Shown: positions 10,845 to 19,551 of the stretch, one piece after another
Layout of the letters: the number at the start of each line of letters is the position of its first letter
Position numbering within the stretch: position 1 is the stretch's first letter
The notes under the pieces: generated by a model
Told to the model about the DNA's origin: nothing
The model's database searches: none
The model's input: the letters and a program-made list of their open reading frames with translations, nothing else
Program-made: the position numbers and the translations under genes
Origin: Hydrogenophaga sp. 2FB
Lineage (GTDB): Bacteria > Pseudomonadota > Gammaproteobacteria > Burkholderiales > Burkholderiaceae_C
Assembly: GCF_005503365.1 (NCBI RefSeq)
Contig: NZ_SCML01000030.1
Coordinates: forward strand, 1-64,000
DNA: 64,000 nt
Reading direction: 5' to 3'

Positions 10845-11455
10845 AATATCTGCACTCCAGCCGCGCGGACCATGCGGCAGGTGCGGATCAGCGGCAAGCC
10901 GACCAGGGCGGTGGGGTCGTCGTTGTCGATGCGCTCCAGCAAGGCAATGCCCAGGCCTTCGCTCTTGGCGCTGCCGGCGCAGTCGTAGGGCTGCTCCTTT
11001 CGGAGGTAGTGCTCGATTTCGTCGTCGCTCAGATCGCGAAACACCACGCGAACGGCGGCGATGTCGTGCTGCTCGAACCCGGTGGCCTGGCATACCACGG
11101 CCAACGCCGTCTGAAAAACCACCGTTTGGCCCCGCATGCGCCGCAACTGGGCAACGGCGCGCTCATGGGTGCCCGGCTTGCCCAGGGGCTCGCCGTGCAG
11201 GTCGGCCACCTGGTCACTGCCGATCACCACCGCCTGTGGGTGGCGTTGCGCCACGTTGCGCGCCTTCTCAATGGCCAGCCGCAAAGCCAGGGCGGCAGGT
11301 GCCTCGCCGGGGTGGGGGGTTTCGTCCACCTGGGGCGCAACGGCTTCGAATGGCAGCCCCAACCGGGAAAGCAGTTCGTGGCGGTAGCGCGAGGTCGAGC
11401 CGAGGATGAGTGCGCGCGTGGAAGGCGGCGGTAGCGTGTCGGAAGCTGGTGTCAT
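10841..11455 (-). CDS. yceF: Maf/YceF family nucleotide pyrophosphatase
   Basis: A Maf-superfamily house-cleaning enzyme; the YceF branch hydrolyses 7-methyl-GTP. The 204-residue protein opens with ALILGSTSRYRHELLSRLGL (the substrate-binding S-T-S-R loop), then VDETPHPGE, and has VVIGSDQVADLHGE with the catalytic Asp region. Its position, divergent from yceD-rpmF-plsX, is the same as in E. coli, supporting YceF over YhdE. The ATG at 11455-11453 leaves only 36 bp to the yceD start codon on the other strand. Its stop overlaps the following methyltransferase start. Confidence 0.92.
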   Translation of the reverse strand: MTPASDTLPPPSTRALILGSTSRYRHELLSRLGLPFEAVAPQVDETPHPGEAPAALALRLAIEKARNVAQRHPQAVVIGSDQVADLHGEPLGKPGTHERAVAQLRRMRGQTVVFQTALAVVCQATGFEQHDIAAVRVVFRDLSDDEIEHYLRKEQPYDCAGSAKSEGLGIALLERIDNDDPTALVGLPLIRTCRMVRAAGVQIL

Positions 11456-11494
11456 CCCGGTATTTTCGGTGCAATCTTTTACACTGCCCGCATG

Positions 11495-12474
11495 GTGCGA
11501 CTCGAAGTCGCCTCATAGTCGTCTACACGACGACATACAACGATAGCCCGTTTTCTCTATGGAGGACACGGGAAACGTCCTCTGAAATGGGGGCGAATTT
11601 GTGCAGCCGAAAGGCCCTCTCTCGGCTGCAACAGACGGACCCCCACAAGGGCATCCGAACGTTCGATCGGGCTCCTCCGGGACCTGATTCGTAGCCGAAA
11701 AGAGACACAAATCTCTGCTCGGAGGTTAAGTTGCGCGCGTTTTACAAACGGTTGCAATTTGCCCAACAGCAGAACTATCTATGAGCGGCACCGCTCAAGG
11801 TGTCTTGTTCTCAACCGAACCGCGTCTGGAACGACGCGTCCTCGTCCGCACATGCGTCTGGAGTAATCCGGGGGTGTGAAGCTGCGGGTAAAACATCCTG
11901 CGCCGCAAGGCACACAGGTCACGCGTGAGCGGGGCCGACCTTCGAAGCAAGTCAGAAGGAGGATGTCGAGGAAAAGGGTATGGGAAACGTAATGTGAACT
12001 CACGTCTGAACCGTCGCGAGCAGTAGTCAGCTTACGCTTGTGTCTCATCCCTAGGGATGGGGAGCTGCGGCCAAAAGGCACGATGCTGGGAGTCGGGTGT
12101 CATACAACTCGACTCGTTCCACACCTAGCATCCGGCGGATAGTGAGTCCCTAACCCCATCTGTCGGTCTGCCGACCGCCAGGGCATCTTGGGAAACGAGG
12201 TAAACCCGACGCACCGCCACAGCCCACCCGGGTCGTGGCAACCCAAGCGCAAGCGAGGGCCATGGTGTAGCGGGCAGAGGAAGTTGCAAAAAGCGAATGG
12301 TCGTCTGTAATGGGCGGCATAGGGGTTCAAGATTTGCCCCGGGGTGAAAGCCCGCTGACTTGCAACAGGTGCGACGGCGCGAGCCGTGAGCGTCTTTCAA
12401 CAACCGACCCGGAGGGCATCTGTCCCTCCGGGGATGGGTGCCTTCAACCGGGTCCTAACCGAACCGGAGAAGGT
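11495..12474 (+). ncRNA. group II intron ribozyme domains I-III (non-coding)
   Basis: This 980-bp stretch has no convincing protein gene on either strand. It is the structured 5' part of the intron RNA, starting with a tight GCGACT/AGTCGC hairpin at 11497-11511 and containing the proposed exon-binding sites at 11799-11803 and 11851-11856. Short open frames here are accidental. Confidence 0.85.
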
Positions 12475-14181
12475 ATGGATTACATCGAGAGCGATTTCGA
12501 TGCTGCGTCCCCGGACGAGGTGAGCGAGTGGCACTCCATTGACTGGAAGGCTGTTCAATACTTCGTAGGGAAAGCGCAATCGAGAATCGCGCAGGCAGAA
12601 CTGGCGAAGGATTTCCGCAGGGTCAAACGACTTCAGCGGAGCCTGACCCGATCCTGGCAAGCCAAGGCATTGGCGGTCAGGAAAGTTACCGAGAACCAAG
12701 GGAAGCGGACCAGTGGCGTGGACCGCGAACTTTGGGATACGCCGCAGAAGAAATGGAACGCAGTCAGTCGATTGAGCGCCAACGGATACCGGGCCCTGCC
12801 GCTAAAGCGGGTCTGGATACCAAAGGCCGATGGAAAGGAACGCCCCCTGGGCATCCCGACCATGCGGGACCGTGCGATGCAAGCCCTGTGCTTGTTGGCC
12901 ATGGAGCCCGCCGCAGAGTGTCATGCCGACCCGAACTCGTATGGGTTCAGAAAAGGTCGGTCCACGCACGACGCGCGGCAGCAATTGTTCCTGTCCCTCG
13001 CCAAGAAAGCCTCGGCTCGCTGGGTGTTGGATGCGGACATCACGGGGTTCTTCGACAACATCAACCACGACTGGTTGCTCGCCAACGTTCGTATGAACAA
13101 GCGGGTGCTGGGGGAGTGGTTGCGCTGCGGAGTGGTGGACAAACAGCAGCTCCAGAAAACGGAAGCGGGAACGCCCCAAGGGGGGATCATCTCGCCGCTG
13201 CTGGCGAACCTGACGCTGGACGGGCTCGAAGCGGGTCTCATGCGGTTCTTGCAGAACCAAATGGGAATCGCCAAAGCCAGAAAAACCAAGGTCAACTTGG
13301 TGCGGTATGCCGATGACTTCGTGGTGACGGGCGACTCGAAAGAGGTGCTTGAAACCGTGGTCCGACCGTGGGTGGAAGCATTCTTGCGCGAGCGAGGATT
13401 GCAACTGCACGCGGGGAAGACACGCATCGTGCATATCGACGAAGGGTTTGACTTCCTCGGGTGGAATTTCCGAAAGTACTCGGAGAAACTGCTCATCAAG
13501 CCAAGCCAGAAGAACGTGAAAGCGTTCTATGGCAAGGTCAGGGACGTCATTGCACAACACCTCTCGACACCAAAGAAGGTACTCATCGCGAAGCTAAACC
13601 CAATCCTTCGGGGCTGGGCTCGATACCATCAAGGTGCAGTGGCCAAGGCGACGTTCTCCAAGCTCGACCACCAGATTCTCTGGAGGTTGTGGCGATGGGG
13701 GATGCGCCGCCACCCCCGGTGGACACGAGGCAAAGTATTTCAGCACTACTGGAATCACGACTCGGGTCGCTGGGAATTTGAGGCCACAGCACTAAACAGA
13801 TGGAACGAGGAAATGCGGCTGCGGCTGTACCTTCTCGCGGACACGAAAATTGTCCGCCACAAGAAGGTCAAGGGGGAGTACAACCCCTTTGACCCTGCAT
13901 GGGAAGCCTACGGAGAACGCCTCAAACGCGACAGAATGGTGCAAGCCATCTGGAGCGGACAGCGGCTGGAACTGTGGATGAACCAGAACGGCAAATGTGC
14001 GCACTGTGGAACAGAGATGGACCACGAAGATAGCGGGCTCGACAACCACCACATCGTCCCAGTACGGTTGGGTGGCACGGACAGCCTACAGAATCGTGTG
14101 TTGCTACACCCATGGTGTCACCGGCGTATCCACGCCCTAGGTTTGGAGGTAGCCAAGCCGGTCCCAGCACGGGGACTTTAA
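12475..14181 (+). CDS. ltrA: group II intron reverse transcriptase/maturase with HNH endonuclease domain
   Basis: The intron-encoded protein (568 aa) helps splicing, nicks target DNA and copies the intron RNA. The N-terminal RT region has LPLKRVWIPKADGKERPLGI, then GFRKGRSTHDA, LDADITGFFDNINH, GTPQGGIISPLLANL and the catalytic YADD at residues 278-281. A maturase (X) domain covers roughly residues 340-460. The C-terminal HNH nuclease has C508 and C511 (KCAHCG), DNHHIVP at 523-529, GGTDSLQNRVLLH and WCHRRIH. The start is the ATG at 12475 behind GGAGAAGG at 12466-12473; the frame is open further upstream without a ribosome site. All key residues are intact. Its composition is visibly less GC-rich than the flanking genes, consistent with transfer. 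Confidence 0.95.
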   Translation: MDYIESDFDAASPDEVSEWHSIDWKAVQYFVGKAQSRIAQAELAKDFRRVKRLQRSLTRSWQAKALAVRKVTENQGKRTSGVDRELWDTPQKKWNAVSRLSANGYRALPLKRVWIPKADGKERPLGIPTMRDRAMQALCLLAMEPAAECHADPNSYGFRKGRSTHDARQQLFLSLAKKASARWVLDADITGFFDNINHDWLLANVRMNKRVLGEWLRCGVVDKQQLQKTEAGTPQGGIISPLLANLTLDGLEAGLMRFLQNQMGIAKARKTKVNLVRYADDFVVTGDSKEVLETVVRPWVEAFLRERGLQLHAGKTRIVHIDEGFDFLGWNFRKYSEKLLIKPSQKNVKAFYGKVRDVIAQHLSTPKKVLIAKLNPILRGWARYHQGAVAKATFSKLDHQILWRLWRWGMRRHPRWTRGKVFQHYWNHDSGRWEFEATALNRWNEEMRLRLYLLADTKIVRHKKVKGEYNPFDPAWEAYGERLKRDRMVQAIWSGQRLELWMNQNGKCAHCGTEMDHEDSGLDNHHIVPVRLGGTDSLQNRVLLHPWCHRRIHALGLEVAKPVPARGL

Positions 14182-14303
14182 TCTGAAGTAAATGGGGTAG
14201 AGCTATGCAGCTCGCCGACCCCGTGGAAGCAGTGGTCGTGCATGAGCCGTATGCGTTGAAAGGCGCACGTACGGTTCTTCGGGGGGGATATAGTAGAAAT
14301 ACT

Positions 14304-14873
14304 ATGTCCCTACCCTCCAAAACGAACCCCAAGACAGCCTGGAACCCGGATCGGCTGGATGTGCGCGCCTTCGCCCTGGCGGGCGCCCGCCTGGAGGCCG
14401 AGGTGCCGCTGCCCGCGTTCGAGCGGCTGTATGCCGAGGCGGCGCCGGCTGATGGCGCGCCTGCCTCGGTGCATTGGCAGGCGCAAGGTGAGATGCGGCC
14501 GGCCGCATCGGGCGGTGCTCCGGCGGTGTGGTTGCACCTTGAGGCCGACACCCATGTGCCTCTGACCTGTCAGCGTTGCCTGGGTGTGGTGGATACCGGT
14601 CTGACGGTGGATCGCTGGTTCCGCTTCGTGGCAGACGAGGCCGCCGCTGCCGCCGAAGACGACGATTGCGAAGAAGATCTGCTGGCCCTCGAACCCCGAC
14701 CCCGCCTGCACGACGTGCTGGAAGACGAGTTGCTGATGGAGCTGCCGCTTGTGCCCATGCACGAGGTCTGCCCGGTACAGGTGCCCATGCAGGCCACCGA
14801 CCCCGAGGTGGATGCGGGCGATACCGAGGTCCGCAAGAACCCGTTCGCGGCATTGGCCCGGCTGAAAAAGTAG
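14304..14873 (+). CDS. yceD: YceD, DUF177 protein; 5' end interrupted by the group II intron
   Basis: YceD is a conserved protein encoded directly before rpmF; the family has been linked to 23S rRNA/ribosome assembly, without an assigned reaction. The body from K at 14319 is intact: TNPKTAWNPDRLDVRAFALA, the conserved cysteines in LTCQRCLG, an acidic stretch, and MELPLVPMHEVCP. The native ATG is most likely 11492-11494, now 2.8 kb upstream: joined to 14319 it reads MKTNPKTAWNPDRLDV and gives 185 residues. The coordinates given use the only contiguous ATG (14304), which lies inside intron domain VI and adds SLPS. Seven Gs at 14281-14287 might act as a poor ribosome site for it. Expression from the native start requires splicing. 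Confidence 0.85.
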   Translation: MSLPSKTNPKTAWNPDRLDVRAFALAGARLEAEVPLPAFERLYAEAAPADGAPASVHWQAQGEMRPAASGGAPAVWLHLEADTHVPLTCQRCLGVVDTGLTVDRWFRFVADEAAAAAEDDDCEEDLLALEPRPRLHDVLEDELLMELPLVPMHEVCPVQVPMQATDPEVDAGDTEVRKNPFAALARLKK

Positions 14874-14874
14874 A

Positions 14875-14905
14875 TTGAGCGATGCCAGGCCGTTCGGGCT
14901 ATAAT
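14875..14905 (+). promoter_or_regulatory. candidate sigma70 promoter for rpmF
   Basis: A perfect -10 hexamer TATAAT at 14900-14905 follows TTGAGC at 14875-14880 with a 19-bp spacer. It lies just after the yceD stop and about 137 bp before rpmF, giving an rpmF leader and making rpmF-fab expression partly independent of intron splicing upstream. Confidence 0.6.
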
Positions 14906-15041
14906 GCTTGGCTTTGCGCCAACACCCATTTGCATCGTTGTCGATGTGCTCTGGTCAGGCGCACAAACCGGTTGAGCGGGGTTGCATCAGTGCTCCGTTT
15001 TTGCCACTCCGTTTGACCCTTACCGATTTCAGGAGCCCACC

Positions 15042-15224
15042 ATGGCTGTTCAGCAAAACAAAAAGTCCCCTTCCAAGCGTGGCATGCACCGTTCGCACAA
15101 CGCGCTGAACGTGCCCGGCATCGCCGTGGAACCCACCACCGGTGAAACCCACCTGCGCCACCACATCAGCCCCAATGGCTTCTACCGTGGCCGCCAAGTG
15201 CTGAAAAACAAGTCCGAAGCCTAA
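15042..15224 (+). CDS. rpmF: 50S ribosomal protein L32
   Basis: The 60-residue L32 protein of the large ribosomal subunit. It shows the standard start [20 protein letters not shown], then [19 protein letters not shown]. The cysteine zinc ribbon of some L32 proteins is absent, as in many proteobacteria. The start is set by AGGAG at 15031-15035. The pairing yceD-rpmF-plsX is ancient and conserved. It has its own candidate promoter upstream and an intrinsic terminator downstream. Confidence 0.97.
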   Translation: MAVQQNKKSPSKRGMHRSHNALNVPGIAVEPTTGETHLRHHISPNGFYRGRQVLKNKSEA

Positions 15225-15289
15225 TGCCGGGTTGCCAGGGGCCTCGCCGCGGTGTCGCGAACGGGGTCCGGTTGGCCATGAAGGACCAG

Positions 15290-15320
15290 GCCCGCATGCT
15301 GCATGCGGGCTTTTTTTATT
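15290..15320 (+). terminator. intrinsic terminator between rpmF and plsX
   Basis: GCCCGCATGC at 15290-15299 and GCATGCGGGC at 15301-15310 form an inverted repeat (about eight closed pairs with a small loop), followed at once by seven Ts at 15311-15317. It should end much rpmF transcription while letting some read into plsX, for which no separate promoter was recognised. Confidence 0.85.
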
Positions 15321-15357
15321 CTTGGGGTGCGTTCGGCGCCCGATCCGGGGTGTTGTC

Positions 15358-16419
15358 ATGATCACCATCGCTGTGGATTGCATGGGAGGCGATGTCGGGC
15401 CGGCGGTCACCGTGCCTGCGTGTACCGCCTTCCTGTCCAGCCACCCTCAGGCGAAATTGCTGCTGGTTGGCCAGCCTGAGGTGTTTGGCGCCTGGCCTCA
15501 ACTGCTCAAGCATGCGCGTTGCAGTGTGGTGCCGGCGACCGAGGTCGTCACCATGGAGGACCCGGTGGAGGTTGCGTTGAGGCGCAAAAAAGACTCCTCC
15601 ATGCGCGTCGCCATCAATCAGGTCAAGGATGGCGCGGCCCAGGCCGCCGTCTCGGCGGGCAACACCGGTGCGCTGATGGCCATCGCCCGCTATGTGCTCA
15701 AGACCATGGACGGCATTGATCGCCCAGCGATTGCCACCCAGATGCCCAACGCCAAAGGCGGTGCGACCACCGTGCTGGACTTGGGCGCCAACGTCGATTG
15801 TTCCGCCGAACACTTGCTTCAGTTCGCCGTGATGGGCTCTGCCTTGGTGGCCGCGGCCTCAGGGCAAAAATCCCCCTCCGTTGGCTTGCTCAATGTCGGT
15901 GAAGAAGTTATCAAGGGCAGCGAAGTCATCAAAAAAGCGGGCATCCTGTTGCGAAATGCTTCCAACGCCGGTGATCTGAATTTTTTTGGAAACATTGAAG
16001 GTGACGACATTTTCAAGGGCACGACCGACATCGTTGTCTGCGATGGTTTTGTCGGCAACGTGGCTCTCAAGGCCAGCGAAGGCTTGGCGTCGATGATCAG
16101 CGGCTTCATTCGGGAAGAGTTTTCCAAGAATATTTTCCGAAAAATAGGCGCCATTTGCGCTTATCCAGTGCTAAAAGCGTTTAAAAACCGTGTGGACCAT
16201 CGTCGGTACAACGGCGCGGCGCTGTTGGGCCTGCAAGGCCTGGTGTTCAAGAGCCATGGATCTGCCGACGCGTTTGCTTTCGAACAGGCGCTTGCCCGCG
16301 CTTATGATGCGGCACACAACCAATTGCTGGACAACGTGCGAGAGCGCATTGCCCATGCCAAGTTGCTGAACTCGCCGGAATCGCTGCCGGGCGAGTTGAA
16401 CAGCGCCCCGACCCACTGA
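15358..16419 (+). CDS. plsX: phosphate acyltransferase PlsX
   Basis: It makes acyl-phosphate from acyl-ACP and phosphate, the first step of the PlsX-PlsY route to phosphatidic acid; it is a peripheral membrane enzyme. The 353-residue protein starts with [15 protein letters not shown] and has [44 protein letters not shown] and [12 protein letters not shown], all family hallmarks. The ATG at 15358 is chosen because it begins the conserved sequence; the open frame to its left crosses the rpmF terminator. It opens the fab gene run and follows that terminator by 38 bp. Confidence 0.96.
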   Translation: MITIAVDCMGGDVGPAVTVPACTAFLSSHPQAKLLLVGQPEVFGAWPQLLKHARCSVVPATEVVTMEDPVEVALRRKKDSSMRVAINQVKDGAAQAAVSAGNTGALMAIARYVLKTMDGIDRPAIATQMPNAKGGATTVLDLGANVDCSAEHLLQFAVMGSALVAAASGQKSPSVGLLNVGEEVIKGSEVIKKAGILLRNASNAGDLNFFGNIEGDDIFKGTTDIVVCDGFVGNVALKASEGLASMISGFIREEFSKNIFRKIGAICAYPVLKAFKNRVDHRRYNGAALLGLQGLVFKSHGSADAFAFEQALARAYDAAHNQLLDNVRERIAHAKLLNSPESLPGELNSAPTH

Positions 16420-16437
16420 AATTTCGATTCGCTTCGC

Positions 16438-17415
16438 ATGACACGCTACGCCCGCATCACCGGCACCGGCAGTTGCCTGCCGCCCCAGCGTCTGACCAAT
16501 GCCGACATGGTGGCCATGCTGGCCCCCCGCGGTGTGGAGACCAGCGACGAATGGATCGTCGAGCGCACGGGCATTCGTGCGCGCCATTTTGTGGCCGATG
16601 GCGTGTACGCCAGCGACCTGGCCGCCGATGCCTGCCGCAAGGCGTTGGAGGCCGCGGGCGCCGCGGCCAGCGAGATCGATCTGATCATCGTCGCCACATC
16701 CACGCCCGACATGGTGTTTCCGTCGACGGCCGCGATCCTGCAGCACAAGCTGGGCATTGCGGGTTGTCCGGTGTTCGACGTGCAGGCGGTCTGCAGCGGA
16801 TTCATCTATGCACTGACCGTGGCGGATTCGCTCATACGCTCGGGCACCGCAAGCAAGGCGCTGGTGGTGGGTTCCGAAATCTTCAGCCGCCTGCTCGACT
16901 TCAACGACCGCACCACCTGCGTGCTGTTTGGCGACGGTGCTGGTGCCGTCGTGCTGGAAGCGTCCGACACCCCCGGCATCCTGGCCACTGACATCCACGC
17001 CGACGGCAAACATACGGGCATCCTGTGTGTGCCGGGTCACGTGTCGGGCGGCCAGATCCTGGGCGATCCGCTGCTCAAGATGGATGGACAGGCCGTGTTC
17101 AAGCTGGCGGTGGGCGTGCTGGAAGACACCGCCCGCACCGTGCTGGCAAAGGCGGGCAAGACCACCGAGGACATCGATTGGTTGATTCCGCACCAGGCCA
17201 ACATCCGCATCATGCTGAGCACGGCCCGCAAGCTCAAACTGCCTCAGGACAAGGTGGTGGTCACCGTGGATGAGCACGGCAACACCTCGGCCGCATCGAT
17301 CCCGCTTGCACTGGATCACGCGGTGCGCCAAGGCAAAGTGAAGCGTGGCGACACGCTGATGCTGGAAGGCGTGGGCGGTGGATTTACCTGGGGCTCGGTG
17401 CTGCTGGATTTCTGA
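16438..17415 (+). CDS. fabH: beta-ketoacyl-ACP synthase III
   Basis: It starts fatty-acid synthesis by condensing acetyl-CoA with malonyl-ACP. The 325-residue thiolase-fold protein has the catalytic triad C119 (QAVCSGF), H252 (IPHQAN) and N282 (HGNTSAAS), and the RTGIRARHF block near residue 43-51. The C-terminal [11 protein letters not shown] is typical. It lies 18 bp after plsX and 44 bp before fabD, in the conserved plsX-fabH-fabD-fabG-acpP-fabF order, so co-transcription is expected. Confidence 0.97.
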   Translation: MTRYARITGTGSCLPPQRLTNADMVAMLAPRGVETSDEWIVERTGIRARHFVADGVYASDLAADACRKALEAAGAAASEIDLIIVATSTPDMVFPSTAAILQHKLGIAGCPVFDVQAVCSGFIYALTVADSLIRSGTASKALVVGSEIFSRLLDFNDRTTCVLFGDGAGAVVLEASDTPGILATDIHADGKHTGILCVPGHVSGGQILGDPLLKMDGQAVFKLAVGVLEDTARTVLAKAGKTTEDIDWLIPHQANIRIMLSTARKLKLPQDKVVVTVDEHGNTSAASIPLALDHAVRQGKVKRGDTLMLEGVGGGFTWGSVLLDF

Positions 17416-17459
17416 TCCGGCGCTGGTGCGCCTCCACTCTTCTCAGAAACAGATACCTC

Positions 17460-18410
17460 ATGAAGAATTTTGCTTTTGTGTTCCCTGGCCAGGGTTCTCA
17501 AGCCGTGGGCATGCTCGATGCATGGGCCGATCACCCCGCTGTGGTGGAGACGCTGAAGGAATCCTCGGACGCCATGGGCGAAGACATCGGCAAGCTGATC
17601 CACGAAGGACCGGCTGACGTGCTGGCCATGACCGTCAACACCCAGCCGGTGATGCTGGTAGCGGGCATCGCCGCGTGGCGCGTCTGGCGTTCGGAGGGCG
17701 GCGCCTTGCCGGCGGCTGTCGCAGGGCATTCGCTGGGCGAATATTCCGCGCTGGTGGCGGCAGGCACTCTGACGCTGGCGCAGGCCGTTCCACTGGTGCG
17801 CTTCCGTGCGCAGGCCATGCAGGATGCCGTGCCCGCGGGAACGGGTGCGATGGCCGCGGTACTGGGACTCAGTGCCGATGCCGTGGCGGCCGGATGCAAA
17901 GAGGCCCAGGCGAGCTTCGGGCCGGGCAGTGCCGAGGTGGTGGAGGCGGTGAACTACAACGACCCCGTGCAAACCGTGATTGCCGGCAGCAAGGCTGCCG
18001 TCGACAAGGCGTGTGAAGTGCTGAAGGCGCAGGGCGCCAAGCGGACGCTGCCTTTGCCGGTTTCAGCGCCTTTCCATTCGAGTCTGATGAAGCCCGCGGC
18101 GGAAAAGCTCAAGGAAAAACTCGCTGCCACTGTGTTCCTTGCACCGCAGATTCCGGTGGTCAACAACATCGATGTGGCGGTCGAGTCCGACCCGGACCGC
18201 ATCCGTGATGCCTTGTACCGCCAGGCCTTCGGGCCCGTGCGCTGGGTAGAGTGTGTGGGCGCGATCAAGGCCCGTGGCATCGATACGGTGGTCGAGTGTG
18301 GTCCGCGCAAGGTGCTGACCGCGATGGTCAAGCGCGTGGACCCGACGCTGACCGGTGCGGCACTGTTCGATCCTGCGACACTCGCAGAGGTCAAGGCCCT
18401 GCTGGCCTGA
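17460..18410 (+). CDS. fabD: malonyl-CoA:ACP transacylase
   Basis: It transfers malonyl from CoA to acyl carrier protein, feeding every elongation cycle. The protein (316 aa) begins FAFVFPGQGSQAVGM. The nucleophile is S91 in GHSLGEYSAL; the second catalytic histidine is H206 in SAPFHSSLM; the malonyl-binding Arg is in LVRFRAQAM near residue 115. It is 14 bp upstream of fabG in the operon. Length and motifs are fully standard. Confidence 0.97.
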   Translation: MKNFAFVFPGQGSQAVGMLDAWADHPAVVETLKESSDAMGEDIGKLIHEGPADVLAMTVNTQPVMLVAGIAAWRVWRSEGGALPAAVAGHSLGEYSALVAAGTLTLAQAVPLVRFRAQAMQDAVPAGTGAMAAVLGLSADAVAAGCKEAQASFGPGSAEVVEAVNYNDPVQTVIAGSKAAVDKACEVLKAQGAKRTLPLPVSAPFHSSLMKPAAEKLKEKLAATVFLAPQIPVVNNIDVAVESDPDRIRDALYRQAFGPVRWVECVGAIKARGIDTVVECGPRKVLTAMVKRVDPTLTGAALFDPATLAEVKALLA

Positions 18411-18424
18411 CGCTTGGAGAAACC

Positions 18425-19186
18425 ATGTCTGAAATCAAATTTGCGGGCCAGGTGGCCTTGGTGACTGGCGCCTCGCGCGGCATTGGCGCGGCCATCGCAA
18501 CGGAATTGGCAGCCCGTGGCCTGACGGTGATCGGCACCGCCACCAGTGATGACGGCGCGGCCAAGATTGGCGCTGCGCTGGCTGCGGTGCCCGGTGCGGT
18601 CGGTGGTTGCCGTGGTGCGAAGCTGGATGTGAACGACGCGGCCGCCGCAGAGGCTTTGATCGACGAGATCGTCAAGACCCACGGAGGGCTGCAGGTGCTG
18701 GTAAACAACGCCGGCATCACGCGCGACATGTTGGCCATGCGTTTGAAAGACGGCGATTGGGATGCGGTGCTCGACACCAACCTCAAGGCCGTGTTCCGCA
18801 TGAGCCGTGCAGCCATCCGCCCGATGATGAAGCAGCGCTATGGTCGCATCATCAGCATCACCAGTGTGGTGGGTGCTTCGGGCAATGCGGGACAGGCCAA
18901 CTATGCGGCCGCCAAGGCCGGCGTGGCCGGCATGACGCGCGCGTTGGCGCGCGAGCTCGGCAGCCGCAGCATCACGGTGAACTGCGTCGCTCCCGGCTTC
19001 ATCGAAACCGACATGACGGCTGCGTTGCCCGAAGAACAGCAAAAAGCATTGCTGGGGCAGATTCCGTTGGGCCATCTGGGCAAACCCGCGGACATTGCAC
19101 ACGCCGTGGCCTATCTGGCCAGCCCGCAGGCGGCCTATGTGACGGGACAGGAATTGCACGTCAACGGCGGCATGTTCATGTCCTGA
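18425..19186 (+). CDS. fabG: 3-oxoacyl-ACP reductase
   Basis: A short-chain dehydrogenase that reduces 3-oxoacyl-ACP with NADPH. The 253-residue protein has the cofactor loop TGASRGIG at residues 14-21, NNAG at 94-97, and the catalytic S147, Y160 and K164 (NYAAAKAG). The ATG at 18425 follows GGAG; upstream open sequence lies inside fabD. A 12-residue insertion near 45-65 ([14 protein letters not shown] region) replaces the usual shorter loop but does not touch the active site. Confidence 0.96.
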   Translation: MSEIKFAGQVALVTGASRGIGAAIATELAARGLTVIGTATSDDGAAKIGAALAAVPGAVGGCRGAKLDVNDAAAAEALIDEIVKTHGGLQVLVNNAGITRDMLAMRLKDGDWDAVLDTNLKAVFRMSRAAIRPMMKQRYGRIISITSVVGASGNAGQANYAAAKAGVAGMTRALARELGSRSITVNCVAPGFIETDMTAALPEEQQKALLGQIPLGHLGKPADIAHAVAYLASPQAAYVTGQELHVNGGMFMS

Positions 19187-19263
19187 ATCCGCAGGCATTT
19201 TCGATTTTTGCGCCGCGTCAGCCGCCCGGCGGGCCGTCTGGAGGGCATTCACCCCGGCACGGC

Positions 19264-19269
19264 TAAAAT
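19264..19269 (+). promoter_or_regulatory. candidate -10 element upstream of acpP
   Basis: TAAAAT sits 36 bp before the acpP start within GCTAAAATGGCG (19262-19273). No good -35 was found. An internal promoter here would fit the very high demand for acyl carrier protein. The same 12-mer recurs at 25512-25523. Confidence 0.35.
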
Positions 19270-19304
19270 GGCGGACTGTATTTCAACCACCCTCAGAGGG
19301 ACCT

Positions 19305-19544
19305 ATGAGCGATATCGAAGCACGCGTTAAGAAAATCATTGCCGAACAACTCGGTGTGGAAGAGGGGCAGGTCACGAACGAAAAGGCCTTTGTGGCCGAC
19401 CTGGGTGCCGATTCGCTGGACACGGTTGAACTGGTGATGGCACTGGAAGACGAGTTCGGTATCGAGATCCCCGACGAGGAAGCCGAAAAGATCACCACGG
19501 TCCAGAAAGCCATCGACTACGCGATGGCCAACCAGAAAGCCTGA
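19305..19544 (+). CDS. acpP: acyl carrier protein
   Basis: The small acidic carrier (79 aa) to which fatty-acid intermediates are attached. The phosphopantetheine serine is S37 in the [16 protein letters not shown] motif; helix III is [10 protein letters not shown]. AcpS, encoded at 32434, loads the cofactor. The 118-bp gap before it is the largest inside the fab run and probably holds an extra promoter. fabF follows after 7 bp. Confidence 0.98.
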   Translation: MSDIEARVKKIIAEQLGVEEGQVTNEKAFVADLGADSLDTVELVMALEDEFGIEIPDEEAEKITTVQKAIDYAMANQKA

Positions 19545-19551
19545 AGCCCCG

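Larger units (their letters stand above)
11495..14318 (+). mobile_element. group II intron (complete, ORF-containing) inserted at the yceD start codon
   Basis: A self-splicing ribozyme and retroelement of about 2.82 kb in the sense orientation of the fab operon. The 5' end is GTGCG at 11495. Exon-binding site 1 at 11851-11856 (CATGCG) is the exact complement of the last six exon bases CGCATG at 11489-11494, which fixes the 5' junction; GGTGT at 11799-11803 could pair with ACACT at 11481-11485 as EBS2-IBS2. Domain V is a canonical 34-nt hairpin at 14244-14277 with its AGC triad. Domain VI at 14281-14315 has a GAAA tetraloop and an unpaired A at 14312, the expected branch point. The 3' junction is less certain: ending at 14318 rejoins ATG to the yceD frame. 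Domain IV holds the maturase gene. Nothing looks degenerate, so mobility is plausible. Confidence 0.92.

Noticed and set aside
12310..12474. 55-codon extension upstream of the intron maturase start
   Set aside because: It lacks a ribosome site and conservation, while ATG 12475 has GGAGAAGG in front.
14205..14303. Earlier ATG in the yceD frame within the intron 3' region
   Set aside because: The sequence covers domain V and the 5' half of domain VI of the ribozyme, so its translation has no family support.
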